From Shewanella sp. ANA-3 (GTDB lineage: Bacteria > Pseudomonadota > Gammaproteobacteria > Enterobacterales > Shewanellaceae): a stretch of DNA of 64,000 nt. The DNA lies in the NCBI RefSeq assembly GCF_000203935.1, contig NC_008577.1:2852001-2916000 (forward strand), in the 5' to 3' direction. Under the pieces are notes generated by a model. It did not search any database. It saw nothing but the letters and a program-made list of their open reading frames with translations, and was not told the DNA's origin. Both the position numbers and the translations under genes were made by a program. Shown one piece after another: positions 26,568-36,106 of the stretch (position 1 is the stretch's first letter; each line of letters opens with the position of its first letter).

Positions 26568-27590
26568 CTACTTAGGTGTTGATGCCATCTGACCAAAGGC
26601 GGGAGAAATACATTTTTTGACTTCAAAATGGTAACCATACTGCTCATGGGCAGACTCGGTAATTTCCAATATTTCATAGTCATTTAGCTCAATCACGACT
26701 GATTCGGCCAATTTATCACAACGACTGCGACCGTCGGCTTCAAATTTATAGGCAAATAGGGCAATTAAATCGCGGATCCCTTTGTAATAGCTATGACCAA
26801 AGGCCTTAAGTGTCTCGGTGGTGTCAGTTTGGTTAGGTTGCTGCGTGAGTTCAGTTCCCGCTTGTTCAATACTATCCTCGGCTTTGAGAATGGTTTCGCC
26901 TTCATTAACCACTCTTTTATCTATCGAATCATGTTTTAACGCTTGGGTTTTCTTGGCTAAATCCCCTACCCAGTTTTCACCATCGGTAATCGCAACCAAG
27001 TTTAATAACAACACCACAGACAGAATCATACGCACCAGCGCGGTTGTCACCACAAATCGTTTTTTACTGCCTTGCTGCTTGGCTTCGAGTCCTAAAATCC
27101 GCAATCCGATATGGAAAAACAAATAACAAGGGATCACCAATTGCAACAGGAGTAAGGCAAGGATGGAGATACACACAAACCAAATCGGCAGATACAGCAA
27201 AATGGCAAAGTTATGGGTGTAGGACAAATGTGAGGCCGATACACCGGTGATTTCGTTCACCACACTGCCGCTCGCAGCTAAAGCAAAGTTAGCAATAACG
27301 GCATAAAACAGCAGGAAAATGGCTTTCCCCGCCAGCGTATGCCAAGCCATGGCAAATTTGGGCCAAAACTCAATAATCAAGGCAATAGCGGTGATGATGG
27401 CGGCGATCCAAATTTCGGGTTGGAATACCATTAACGCCATTAACGCGAACAGGTAACAACGCTGGGCAACATTTAAGCTCTGCCAAAATTGCTTAAGCGT
27501 CACGAATGGATGTTTAAGCCATTTAGGCGCAGTCAAGACTTGCCGCACACGCTGCTTCCAAAGGATTAATCCATGTTGACTGTCGACCAA
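26568..27590 (-). CDS. hypothetical inner-membrane protein
   Basis: A 340-residue protein that I do not assign to a named family. About five hydrophobic segments lie between 40 and 210 (LFALMALMVF, WIAAIITAIALII, AIFLLFYAVIANFALA, FVCISILALLLLQLVI, MILSVVLLLNLVAI), followed by a hydrophilic C-terminal domain with two Cys (RSRCDKL, KKCISP) that may form a disulfide. A TTG start six bases after AAGGAG is supported. It lies 20 bases upstream of the phosphatase gene, so the two are probably an operon. Confidence 0.78.
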   Translation of the reverse strand: MVDSQHGLILWKQRVRQVLTAPKWLKHPFVTLKQFWQSLNVAQRCYLFALMALMVFQPEIWIAAIITAIALIIEFWPKFAMAWHTLAGKAIFLLFYAVIANFALAASGSVVNEITGVSASHLSYTHNFAILLYLPIWFVCISILALLLLQLVIPCYLFFHIGLRILGLEAKQQGSKKRFVVTTALVRMILSVVLLLNLVAITDGENWVGDLAKKTQALKHDSIDKRVVNEGETILKAEDSIEQAGTELTQQPNQTDTTETLKAFGHSYYKGIRDLIALFAYKFEADGRSRCDKLAESVVIELNDYEILEITESAHEQYGYHFEVKKCISPAFGQMASTPK

Positions 27591-27691
27591 AACTCACTCC
27601 TTGATATGATTGCCCATTAATAATCAATACGATACCCGGCAAAACTGTTGTTAAGCATTCGATCTTTATCAAAAACCAACAATTTCGCAAC

Positions 27692-28606
27692 CTATTCTTT
27701 ATTCTCTGGCGGCATGTCACTTCTTATCCGCAAGAAGCTCGCAAAGCGCGGTAAGCCATTGACGGTTAATCCAAGATATTTGTAAGTGATAAGCGTACCA
27801 ATCGCGGGCGGATGCTGACGCTCGGCCAAGCTAAAACCCGTGCCAATACTAAAAACACGGCCATCAGCTGTTTGCACTCTCAATGCGCCCAGTTGCCCGG
27901 CAAACTGTCCTTTACCCGCTATATGGCCAATCACTTTGGCCTCAGCATCTAAATAGGGCTTTAACTTCATCACGTTAGGATTACGACCCGGCGTATATAA
28001 CGCCGTGCGTCGATGCAGGATTAAGCCTTCACCACCCTGAGCCACTAAGGTGTCTAATTTCTGATACAGCGCCTCGACACTTTCTACGCTCACTTGTTCA
28101 ATCACTTGCAGGTAAACCGATTTACCTGCAATCAAGGTTTGCATCTGCTGATACCGCGCTGCAAAACTCCCTTGCGCCTTGGGTAAATCAAACACCATAA
28201 AACGCACATTCTGCCACTCGCTCTCATTCGCGGACGCTTGGCGAATCAGCCCTGATATGGCCTCAAACCGCCCTCGCCCGAGCCATAATTCACCGTCCAT
28301 CGGGGTGGGCGGAAAATCCGCAGTAAACCAACTAGGCGCTAAGATGGGATTGCCCTGACGAGTCATTAAGCGTTTGCCATCCCAATAACCGCGCACACCA
28401 TCGAGTTTTTCGCTGACAAGAAAATCACTGATGTGGGCACTCTTCTCCTTTGAAAACTCTGTCGCTAATTGAATATTCGGTGCTTCGGGATTGGCGTCAC
28501 TCACAGCCATGAATAAGCCGCAAATTCCGCAGTAAAGACCGAAGAAAACAGCGACACGCAGCACAAATGCAAATGTTAAAAATTGTAAGCGAGTTGTAAG
28601 AGTCAT
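27692..28606 (-). CDS. exported ATP-dependent DNA ligase (LigE type)
   Basis: The 304-residue protein has an N-terminal hydrophobic segment (about 10-33) resembling a signal peptide, then a minimal ATP-dependent ligase. The adenylation lysine is Lys67 in SEKLDGVRG, MDGELW and GEGLILH follow, and the OB-fold domain starts near 220. No BRCT or DNA-binding domain is attached. Such Lig E enzymes in Shewanella, Vibrio and Neisseria seal nicks and are thought to act in the periplasm on extracellular or incoming DNA. AGAGG seven bases before the ATG supports the start. Confidence 0.92.
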   Translation of the reverse strand: MTLTTRLQFLTFAFVLRVAVFFGLYCGICGLFMAVSDANPEAPNIQLATEFSKEKSAHISDFLVSEKLDGVRGYWDGKRLMTRQGNPILAPSWFTADFPPTPMDGELWLGRGRFEAISGLIRQASANESEWQNVRFMVFDLPKAQGSFAARYQQMQTLIAGKSVYLQVIEQVSVESVEALYQKLDTLVAQGGEGLILHRRTALYTPGRNPNVMKLKPYLDAEAKVIGHIAGKGQFAGQLGALRVQTADGRVFSIGTGFSLAERQHPPAIGTLITYKYLGLTVNGLPRFASFLRIRSDMPPENKE

Positions 28607-28858
28607 TCCTTTGCCTCTTCATTAAAGCGGTATTGAGCTTCAAGCTTAGTCTTAAGATTTATTCGCCGCGAATACGACCACTGTCAGGTAACACCCTAGC
28701 AGGACTGCGAATTTGTCGGTTTAGCTATTTATACGCTTAAGTTATCGGGCTATACTGCGGCCTCTTTTTTAAGCTCGTTCAAATGTTAACACGCGAGTCG
28801 TAGGCGGTTTGAACGGGTAAATGCTTCGCGAACAATCGCCCAAGTCGATGGAATTATT

Positions 28859-29230
28859 ATGAAACCAGCAAACAACCACGGTATTAAACGCATCTTTAGA
28901 GCGACGGGATTTTCGATGAAGGGCTTAAAAGCCGCTTGGATCCACGAAGCCGCTTTTAGACAGGAATTGATGCTGGCCGTAGTCATGCTGCCCGTCGCAC
29001 TGTTGGTCGATATCAGCACCATGGAACGGCTGATGTTGATCTTAACCTTATTTATCGTGTTGATTGTTGAGCTATTGAACTCGGCAATTGAAGCCGTGGT
29101 TGACCGTGTTGGCAGTGAAATCCATCACCTCAGTGGTCAAGCAAAAGATATCGCCTCTGCCGCGGTATTTATGAGTCTAGCGCTCTGCGGTATCACCTGG
29201 CTTGTGGTGCTGCTACCGCTATTTATTTAA
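28859..29230 (+). CDS. dgkA: diacylglycerol kinase
   Basis: The 123-residue trimeric membrane kinase has three membrane helices and the active-site segment VELLNSAIEAVVDRVGSE. It phosphorylates diacylglycerol released during membrane-derived glycan synthesis and lipid A modification. Length and sequence match E. coli DgkA. No strong ribosome site is visible; the ATG at 28859 agrees with the family N-terminus. Confidence 0.96.
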   Translation: MKPANNHGIKRIFRATGFSMKGLKAAWIHEAAFRQELMLAVVMLPVALLVDISTMERLMLILTLFIVLIVELLNSAIEAVVDRVGSEIHHLSGQAKDIASAAVFMSLALCGITWLVVLLPLFI

Positions 29231-29325
29231 TACGCTATTGATTAAATGCTTTGATTTAGCAATCTTTAACGAGCGCATTTACCTAACAAAGCGAAGTGTT
29301 ACTTCTTAACTGATTGTTCTGCTGT

Positions 29326-29364
29326 AAAAAACGCCTTTGAGATATCTCCCAAAGGCGTTTTTTA
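29326..29364. terminator. bidirectional terminator dgkA/hdfR
   Basis: AAAAAACGCCTTTG and CAAAGGCGTTTTTT form a long stem with T- and A-runs on both sides, between two convergent genes. Confidence 0.9.
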
Positions 29365-29381
29365 TATGCAGTTGTTACAGA

Positions 29382-30239
29382 TTAGCGTATTTCAGCTGAC
29401 GTATCGGCTAAAAAGCCAATCGCCTGTTTGATTTGCTCTAAGCGGTCATTCTCGGCCCAGTAGGCAACATACACGCTGCGTGAAATGGGGCTCGCTCCCG
29501 CAACTAAATGCAACTCCCCGCGGTTCAGCAGTGGCTGAACCAAATGTTCGGGTAAAAACGCGCAGCCACCGTTATTCAAGATAAAATCCAAGGCGATACG
29601 GGCCGAGCTAGTGTGTAAGGTCGGCACGGGTAAAGCAGCATATTCCTGGGCATGCAGGATATTAAAAGCCGTGCCCCAATCCACTTTGACATATTGCCCT
29701 GCCTGCACCGCATTCACCGCCACATCCATGGTTTTGGACACCAGCAATAAATTAATTTGGCCTAATTGCACCAGTTCGAATTGGTCCAGTTTGGGTGGGT
29801 CGAAGGAAATCGCCAAATCGAGGGTGCGGTCCATCAATTGCCGTGTCATCACAGTTAATGGCAACACTTCGGTCCGCAGGGCAACACCGGGTAATCCCAC
29901 ATGCAAATGCTGTAAATGCCCCTGCAGGTAGGCGTCCCAAATATTGGGGCCTGCGCCAATGGCGAGTTGAGTCGATTGTAACTGACTGAGGGAAACATCT
30001 TGCTTGGCGCGCTCCCATGCGGTTAATACCGCTTCAGCATGTCCAAGCATACGTTCGCCCGCCGGGGTGGGCTGAATATTGTTGCGTTGGCGCTCAAATA
30101 AGGCGACACCAAGAATGCTTTCGAGCTGTTTTACCCGAAAGCTTACCGCGCTGCGGGTAAGGTAAAGATTTTCCGCGGCCTTGCCAAAATGACGGGTACG
30201 GGAGACTTCCAAAAAGGTCTTAAGTAAATCGGTATCCAT
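29382..30239 (-). CDS. hdfR: LysR-family regulator HdfR
   Basis: The 285-residue LysR protein has a winged helix at 1-60 (FLEVSRTRHFGKAAENLYLTRSAVSFRVKQLE, in part) very close to E. coli HdfR, and a type-2 periplasmic-binding-like effector domain. HdfR represses flhDC in E. coli. Divergence from maoP is conserved with enterics. An operator candidate sits between the two genes, giving probable autoregulation. Confidence 0.92.
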   Translation of the reverse strand: MDTDLLKTFLEVSRTRHFGKAAENLYLTRSAVSFRVKQLESILGVALFERQRNNIQPTPAGERMLGHAEAVLTAWERAKQDVSLSQLQSTQLAIGAGPNIWDAYLQGHLQHLHVGLPGVALRTEVLPLTVMTRQLMDRTLDLAISFDPPKLDQFELVQLGQINLLLVSKTMDVAVNAVQAGQYVKVDWGTAFNILHAQEYAALPVPTLHTSSARIALDFILNNGGCAFLPEHLVQPLLNRGELHLVAGASPISRSVYVAYWAENDRLEQIKQAIGFLADTSAEIR

Positions 30240-30256
30240 AAAAATTCTTGACCAAC

Positions 30257-30300
30257 ATTGGCAAATTTTTTTGATTTATAAATCAATAATACTAGCCAAT
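30257..30300. promoter_or_regulatory. candidate HdfR operator between hdfR and maoP
   Basis: A perfect 16-bp palindrome TTGATTTATAAATCAA lies at 30271-30286, nested within ATTGGC (30257-30262) and GCCAAT (30295-30300). LysR regulators usually bind such sites upstream of their own gene and of the divergent target. Confidence 0.55.
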
Positions 30301-30347
30301 ACTCCAGTTGCAAATCTTTGTATATCAAAAACTAGAAGGTAACAGCC

Positions 30348-30800
30348 ATGTCTGAACAGTCTTTTTCAAACGCTAACAAGGGTTCTGAGACGGTGAACGG
30401 CTCAGCTGCCAGCTTTGTATCCCATAAACGTTTTTATGACGATGCCAATTTCCCGAAAGGTTTTAAGCGCAGTGGCGACTTCACCAGTAAAGAAGCCGAA
30501 CTGCTTGAAATACATGGCCATGCCATGAAAAATCTCGACGAAGGCAAGACACTCCCCGTCACCGCCGATGAAGCGCAATTTGTCGAAGTCATCAAAGGAA
30601 ACATCGCTCCCAGTAGCTTGTTAGAGCAGATCTGGTTAAAGTACCGCAAACTCGCCCTAGGTAAACCCTTTTATGCCGTGGTTGGCACAGTACATTTGCC
30701 CCCCACTAAGCCTGAGGCCGAGCCCGAAGCGGCATTCGATGTGGATGTCGAAATTGACGATGATGTTCAGGATGAAGCTGAACCCGAGGATAAAGAATGA
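30348..30800 (+). CDS. maoP: macrodomain Ori organisation protein MaoP (DUF413), acidic C-terminal tail
   Basis: The 150-residue protein carries the DUF413/MaoP core at about 22-115 (KRFYDDANFPKGFKRSGDFT, EAELLEIHGHAMKNLDEG, FVEVIKG). In E. coli it organises the Ori macrodomain via the maoS site next to the gene. Here it has an extra N-terminal segment and a 30-residue tail of Asp, Glu, Pro and Val, ending in Glu. E. coli MaoP is only about 112 residues. The RimK-like ligase gene starts 20 bases downstream. Confidence 0.92.
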   Translation: MSEQSFSNANKGSETVNGSAASFVSHKRFYDDANFPKGFKRSGDFTSKEAELLEIHGHAMKNLDEGKTLPVTADEAQFVEVIKGNIAPSSLLEQIWLKYRKLALGKPFYAVVGTVHLPPTKPEAEPEAAFDVDVEIDDDVQDEAEPEDKE

Positions 30801-30820
30801 AAATGAAGGTTTGCGATTAA

Positions 30821-31837
30821 ATGCGTGGGTGGATTTTATATAAAGAAACCGCGACTCAGCTAAAACCTGAATTGTATGAAATTGAACGTCTATTGGCAGC
30901 AGCCAAGGCCGACAATATTGAGTTAGAAGTGTATGCTCCGGATGAGTTCGATCTCACCGTGACGAGAGAAGACAACAAGAGTATTTTGTTAAACGGCCAG
31001 CCCGTTGAATTACCCGATTTTATCATCCCGAGAATGGGCTCCGGCACCACTTACTTTGCGTTGGCGATCATTCGCCATTTAGAACGCTTAGGGGTTTACT
31101 GCTTAAATCCATCTAAAGCCATTGAAATCGTTAAAGATAAGCTCTTTTCCCAGCAATTACTGGCCGAGAAGAATTTACCCACGCCCAAAACCATGTTGGT
31201 GAAGTTCCCCGTCGATATCGAACTGGTTGAACGTCACTTAGGTTTTCCCGTGGTGATTAAAACCCTCTCGGGCTCTCAGGGTAGCGGCGTATTTTTGTCC
31301 CATAAGGCCCGCGAATTTGATGATTTAATGCAATTAATCGAAGCGACCAATAAAAACGCCAACATTATTTTGCAGGAGTTTATCGCCAACAGCCACGGCC
31401 GCGATCTCAGGGTATTTACTATTGGTGGACGCGTAGCCGGCTGCTATGAACGCCGTGGGCAAGAAGACAGCTTTAAAGCAAATGTCAGCGCGGGAGGTTC
31501 GGCGCGCCCCTTCGAGATCACACCTGAAATCGAATGGCTAGCGACACAAACCGCCAATATTCTTGATTTAGATGTTGCAGGTATCGATTTGTTATTCGAT
31601 AACGGCCACTACAAAATCTGTGAAGCCAACTCATCCCCCGGTTTCGAAGGCTTAGAATCCTGCTTAAACGTGGATATTGCTGCGCAAATCCTGCACTTTA
31701 TCCGCATCCGTTTAGGCATGTTTAACAAGGACGAGAAAAGTAGCGAGTCAACGCCTGCTCAAATGGCAGCGCCAGAGGTGAGTTCCGCGACGAATACCAG
31801 CGCCTCGACACCTACCGCTAACACGCATAGCAAGTGA
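30821..31837 (+). CDS. RimK-like ATP-grasp ligase
   Basis: The 338-residue protein has the RimK N-terminal domain, the ATP-grasp fold (FPVVIKTLSGSQGSGV, LQEFIANSHGRDLRVFTIGG, GIDLLFDNG, EANSSPGFEG), and a low-complexity Ser/Thr/Ala tail after 300. RimK adds glutamates to ribosomal protein S6, and relatives form other alpha-Glu peptide bonds. It is the second gene of the maoP operon, and its stop is followed by a clear terminator. The target is not known from sequence. Confidence 0.92.
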   Translation: MRGWILYKETATQLKPELYEIERLLAAAKADNIELEVYAPDEFDLTVTREDNKSILLNGQPVELPDFIIPRMGSGTTYFALAIIRHLERLGVYCLNPSKAIEIVKDKLFSQQLLAEKNLPTPKTMLVKFPVDIELVERHLGFPVVIKTLSGSQGSGVFLSHKAREFDDLMQLIEATNKNANIILQEFIANSHGRDLRVFTIGGRVAGCYERRGQEDSFKANVSAGGSARPFEITPEIEWLATQTANILDLDVAGIDLLFDNGHYKICEANSSPGFEGLESCLNVDIAAQILHFIRIRLGMFNKDEKSSESTPAQMAAPEVSSATNTSASTPTANTHSK

Positions 31838-31861
31838 TGCTGCATCCTTAAGCTCTTATCT

Positions 31862-31892
31862 GCGGCCCAGTCTTTACTGGGCCGCATTTTTT
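31862..31892 (+). terminator. terminator of the maoP-RimK operon
   Basis: GCGGCCCAG-TCTTTA-CTGGGCCGC is followed by six T residues. Confidence 0.9.
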
Positions 31893-32133
31893 GGCCTGAC
31901 TATACATTTTCGTCACAAATCACTGGGATGCAAATTTCCGTGATCCGCCCCACAAGCTCATCATACCAAGCTTATTAGCAGTACTACTTTTGTTTTAAAT
32001 CACAAAACACGGCAATTTATAAAACATTTTATTCACATTTTGAAATTTGCTGTTACACTCCAAATGTCCATGGCTTATGGCACAAAAGTCTGATGTTATC
32101 GCTGGATATAATAAGAAGAATACTGGAGTAACG

Positions 32134-33000
32134 TTGATTTCTACTCGTCTAACACCCCTATTGATCGCTCTACTCGGCAGCAGTCCTGTGCTGGCGGGGG
32201 AATTGAGCCTTGAGTTAGGGGGATTTTATTCACAGTCTGATACCAATATGGAGGTGACGAACCCGACCACGGGTAATAACTTCACCTTAGACTATGAATC
32301 CGATCTGCAACTGGCCGAGAATGAGTTTTTACCCTTTGTTGAAGTCAATTATCACTTTAACGAGCGGCATAATATTTACCTCGACTGGAAACAACTTCAC
32401 CGCAGCGCCGAAACGCAAGCCTTATCCAAACCCTTTCAAATCGAAATAAACGACACCATTTACGACATTAAGGCTGGGGGCAAGCTCAACTCCACCTTAA
32501 ATATTGATATTCTGCGGCTCGGTTACGGTTACGATGCCATCCAAGGCAGCGACTACGATGTGGGCATTTCCCTTGGTTTGCACACTATGTTTATCAAGAC
32601 CGGCTTTGAAGGCGTTATCGGTGTCTGCCATGCCTCTGAGCTGCTGAACAATGTTTGTGGTAGCCAAGCCATCCCCCGCATCGTCGATGAAAATGTCACT
32701 GCACCTTTGCCTGATTTTGGCGTCTATGCCAACTATGAATTTATCCCCGGCTGGAAGCTGACGACCCATGCCCAGTATTTCTACATCAAACTCAATGATG
32801 TAAAAGGCGAACTGGTAGATGTTAAACTCGGCATCGATGCCAATATCACCGATAACTGGCGCATGAGCGTGGCCTACAACTACTACAAGGTCGATGTGGA
32901 TATCGCCCAAAAATCACCGAATAAAGATACTCAAATCGCCGACTACAACATTTACTACAGTTTTATCGGCCCGATGCTTTCGGTCAGCTATACCTTCTAA
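32134..33000 (+). CDS. outer-membrane beta-barrel protein
   Basis: A 288-residue exported protein. Its TTG start at 32134 follows GGAG by five bases and gives a clean signal peptide (MISTRLTPLLIALLGSSPVLA). The mature part is rich in alternating strands with aromatic residues, and ends in SYTF, the C-terminal Phe used for BAM recognition. No named family is clear; it resembles small OmpW-like or porin-like barrels. A longer in-frame start at 32047 lacks a signal peptide at its end and a ribosome site. It is a single gene with a terminator. Confidence 0.82.
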   Translation: MISTRLTPLLIALLGSSPVLAGELSLELGGFYSQSDTNMEVTNPTTGNNFTLDYESDLQLAENEFLPFVEVNYHFNERHNIYLDWKQLHRSAETQALSKPFQIEINDTIYDIKAGGKLNSTLNIDILRLGYGYDAIQGSDYDVGISLGLHTMFIKTGFEGVIGVCHASELLNNVCGSQAIPRIVDENVTAPLPDFGVYANYEFIPGWKLTTHAQYFYIKLNDVKGELVDVKLGIDANITDNWRMSVAYNYYKVDVDIAQKSPNKDTQIADYNIYYSFIGPMLSVSYTF

Positions 33001-33015
33001 TAGATTGATAAGCAT

Positions 33016-33043
33016 AAAAAAGGACGCCTAGGCGTCCTTTTTT
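33016..33043. terminator. bidirectional terminator
   Basis: AAAAAAGGACGCC-TA-GGCGTCCTTTTTT lies between the convergent barrel-protein and M28 peptidase genes. Confidence 0.9.
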
Positions 33044-33060
33044 GCTTTTGTTTAATATGA

Positions 33061-34662
33061 TTACTTTTTCCGACCGTCTTGCTCACGCTTGGTCTTAAAG
33101 TCTGATGCCTCTAACCAATGTGGCCAATCGGTGCCATTGGCTAAGGTGGTTAGCATGCTCGCCATCAGCTCTAAATCCTGCTTCACCCCTTCGAGGGTCC
33201 AGTTAGGATCATAATCATCGGCGCCCTTGTGGTATTTGTGGGCAATATAGTCAGGATCCGTATCCCCAAGGCTCATAAATAACAAGCCGGGCACGCCTTG
33301 TTGGGCCAGCGCGAAGTGGTCCGATCTAAACATCAAACCATTTTGTGGTCTTGGATCGCCCTTCACCACCCGTCCCTGCGCCTTAGCGGCCTTGTTCAAA
33401 TAGTTTTCTAATTCAGACACACCCTCACCGTAGCGCAGAATATAATCCACACCTTGGTTCATATTCATGCCGTCGATATTCAAAAACGACACGATATTTT
33501 TGGTCGGCACACTCGGATGCTGGGCAAAGTGCTGGGCGCCGATCAAGCCAGTTTCCTCGGCAGTAAAGGCACTAAACAGAATCGAACGCTCAAGCGGCGC
33601 ACTTTGCGCTTGTTTAGCAAAGTAACGCGCCAGTGCTAACACTCCCGCCACACCACTGGCGTTATCCACGGCGCCATTAATGATCTCTGGCTTACCATCT
33701 TCAATGACTGTACCCAGATGATCCCAATGAGCATGCATCATCACCACTTCATCGGGGCGACTCTTGCCGGGCAACAATGCCGCCACATTGTGGGATTCGG
33801 CGCGCTCAATCGTATTATTTAAACTCACATTCGCCTTTAACTTTAAGGGAATGGCCTTAAAGTTTGGCTTGGCGGCTTGTTGCTTTAAGGTATCGAAGTC
33901 CATGCCGGCCTTAGCAAAAATCTTATTGGCGACATCATGTTGCACCCAGCCCATCACGCCCACCTGCCCTTGATTATTATTGGCATCGATCAAGGTGAAT
34001 TTAGTGCCAGTATTGGAGTTTTGCACCACGCCCCAGCCATAGGCGGCAGGTGCCGTCTCATGGACGATAAATACAGCTTCGGCGCCTTGACGCGCGGCCT
34101 CTTCGTATTTGTAAGTCCAGCGACCATAGTAGGTCATGGCATTGCCTTTAAAGACCTTGGGATCTTGAGTCGCAAAACCTGGGTCATTGACGAGCACAAT
34201 CACGGTTTTGCCTTTGACATCGAGGCCCTGATAGTCATTCCAACCATATTCAGGCGCATTGATGCCATAACCGACAAACACCACATCGCTATTACTGAGG
34301 TTGACTTTATCGCTAATTCTCTGGGTTCTGGCGGTAAATTCGCTGCCATTGGCAAACTTGAGTCCGCCGATATCCAGTTGCATGTTTTGATCGGCGGTGA
34401 TTTTCGCTAGCGGTACCGCCTGCAAATAGCTGTCGCCAAACCCAGGCTTAAGCCCCATCTCTTTAAAGGCCTTCTCAAGGTAATCAATCGTCAGTTGCTC
34501 GCCTTCAGATAAGGGCGCGCGACCGCCGAAGGCATCACTGGCTAAGGTTTTAACGTCGGTGCGATACTGGCCGAGATCCAGGCTATCACTGAAGGAAGAT
34601 GCGGCCATAGCAGGCAGTGACAGTAAGGAACCTAGGGCACCGGCAAGGATGAAATTTTTCAA
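33061..34662 (-). CDS. exported M28 family metallopeptidase
   Basis: The 533-residue protein has a signal peptide (MKNFILAGALGSLLSLPAMA) from a TTG start at 34662, six bases after GGGAG. A PA-domain-like insert is followed by the M28 zinc domain with HAHWDHLG, GAVDNASG, FTAEETGLIGA and FRSDHFALAQQG. It is a di-zinc aminopeptidase of the periplasm or exterior, likely releasing N-terminal residues from peptides. There are no operon partners. The longer start at 34686 lacks a signal-like beginning and ribosome site. Confidence 0.92.
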   Translation of the reverse strand: MKNFILAGALGSLLSLPAMAASSFSDSLDLGQYRTDVKTLASDAFGGRAPLSEGEQLTIDYLEKAFKEMGLKPGFGDSYLQAVPLAKITADQNMQLDIGGLKFANGSEFTARTQRISDKVNLSNSDVVFVGYGINAPEYGWNDYQGLDVKGKTVIVLVNDPGFATQDPKVFKGNAMTYYGRWTYKYEEAARQGAEAVFIVHETAPAAYGWGVVQNSNTGTKFTLIDANNNQGQVGVMGWVQHDVANKIFAKAGMDFDTLKQQAAKPNFKAIPLKLKANVSLNNTIERAESHNVAALLPGKSRPDEVVMMHAHWDHLGTVIEDGKPEIINGAVDNASGVAGVLALARYFAKQAQSAPLERSILFSAFTAEETGLIGAQHFAQHPSVPTKNIVSFLNIDGMNMNQGVDYILRYGEGVSELENYLNKAAKAQGRVVKGDPRPQNGLMFRSDHFALAQQGVPGLLFMSLGDTDPDYIAHKYHKGADDYDPNWTLEGVKQDLELMASMLTTLANGTDWPHWLEASDFKTKREQDGRKK

Positions 34663-34846
34663 GACTTTCTCCCAAGTTATTATCATTATTTAATTTTAGC
34701 GATAAACTCTATCATATCCCCCAACGCTTTTGGCAGGTAATTCAGCCTGCATTTGGGCATTAGTTGTAACGGGATTTAACGAGCAAAACTGTTTACCCAA
34801 ATGTGGTATACCAAGTTTATCGAGTTATTTTTATTGGGATGTATCC

Positions 34847-35872
34847 ATGTCACGAGATTTATTACAAACCGCAGCCTTAAATCTTAAAAAAGCGGTTCCC
34901 TTAATGCTCAAGCATCAAATTCCCACCACGCCAATCAATTATGCCCTGTGGTATACCTACGTGGGCGAACAAAACCCAGCGTTAAACGCACAGCTTGATA
35001 CGGTTATCGCCCACTACAACACTTGCCCGCCAGTCAGTAGCGAGTTGTTGTTTCGCCAGTATGTCGCCGATCCGGTTGAGTTGGATGTTCGCGATATGCG
35101 GCTCAACCTTGAGGCCATGGCCACTGAGCTGTCGCAATCGATTCGGGATACCAATCTCGATGCAACTGAGTTCCAGACCTGTATTAACACCAACTTTGCC
35201 AAACTCAATGGCATTGAAGAAGGCGCGCTTAGCGTCGAGCAAGTGCTGGATTTAGTGCGTAATTTGGTGAAAGAGTCCGAGAATATTCGCTCGAGCACTG
35301 AGTATTTCACTTCCCAGTTACAAAAAGCACAGACTGAGATTGATGCGTTAAAACAAAAGCTTGAAAAATCAGAGAAAGATGTACTTTACGATGCACTCAC
35401 GGGCTGTTTAAACCGCCGCGCCTTCGACGCCGACCTCGCCGGCATGTTGGCACAGGCCCCCGAGGGCACCTGTCTTATCTTGGTCGATATCGATCACTTT
35501 AAAGCCTTTAACGACAACTATGGCCACCAGCTGGGCGATCAAGTATTAAAAGCTGTATCAAAGCGTTTGCAGGAAGCCTGTCGGGATGGTTGTAAGTTGT
35601 ACCGCTTCGGCGGCGAGGAGTTTGCGATTATCGTGCCGAAAAGCCAACTGCGTATTGCGCGGCAACTGGCCGAGGCCATGCGCCGTGGGCTCGAGAAACT
35701 CAGCCTCAAGGATAGGCGCAAAGATCAACGTATCGACAATATCACCGCCTCCTTCGGTGTCGCCCAGTGGCAGGAAAAACAAGTGGCTATTCACCTCATC
35801 GAAAGAGCGGATATGCTACTTTATGAAGCCAAACGCTTAGGTCGAAATCGGGTGATGCCGATGAGCAACTAG
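34847..35872 (+). CDS. diguanylate cyclase (GGDEF)
   Basis: The 341-residue cytosolic protein has a helical N-terminal domain (about 1-160) with no recognised sensor fold, a coiled-coil connector (about 160-175) and a GGDEF domain. The active loop is GGEEF at 255-259, with DALTGCLNRRAF and DIDHFKAFNDNYGHQLGD upstream, so it should make c-di-GMP. The inhibitory RxxD site is RDGC here, so product inhibition is probably absent. I use the ATG at 34847 with GGGAT upstream. Confidence 0.92.
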   Translation: MSRDLLQTAALNLKKAVPLMLKHQIPTTPINYALWYTYVGEQNPALNAQLDTVIAHYNTCPPVSSELLFRQYVADPVELDVRDMRLNLEAMATELSQSIRDTNLDATEFQTCINTNFAKLNGIEEGALSVEQVLDLVRNLVKESENIRSSTEYFTSQLQKAQTEIDALKQKLEKSEKDVLYDALTGCLNRRAFDADLAGMLAQAPEGTCLILVDIDHFKAFNDNYGHQLGDQVLKAVSKRLQEACRDGCKLYRFGGEEFAIIVPKSQLRIARQLAEAMRRGLEKLSLKDRRKDQRIDNITASFGVAQWQEKQVAIHLIERADMLLYEAKRLGRNRVMPMSN

Positions 35873-35878
35873 CTCGAA

Positions 35879-35912
35879 CAAAAAGGCAGAACTCTGGTTC
35901 TGCCTTTTTGTT
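35879..35912 (+). terminator. diguanylate cyclase terminator
   Basis: AAAAAGGCAGAAC-TCTG-GTTCTGCCTTTTT lies seven bases after the stop. Confidence 0.9.
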
Positions 35913-36106
35913 CATCACGCCAGTTTTCACGCCATGCCCATCAGGCCATGGTTATCACGCTTTGATTGTCGTGAGCTTTATCAACAGCGGCTTAGCGCCC
36001 TCTTTTTATCTCACCGACTTATTTACATGCTTATCTTCACGTTAGAATTTACACAAAGCTGTTAACTCAACGTTTTTAAATAAGTTTTAGGATAAAAGCG
36101 TTACCG

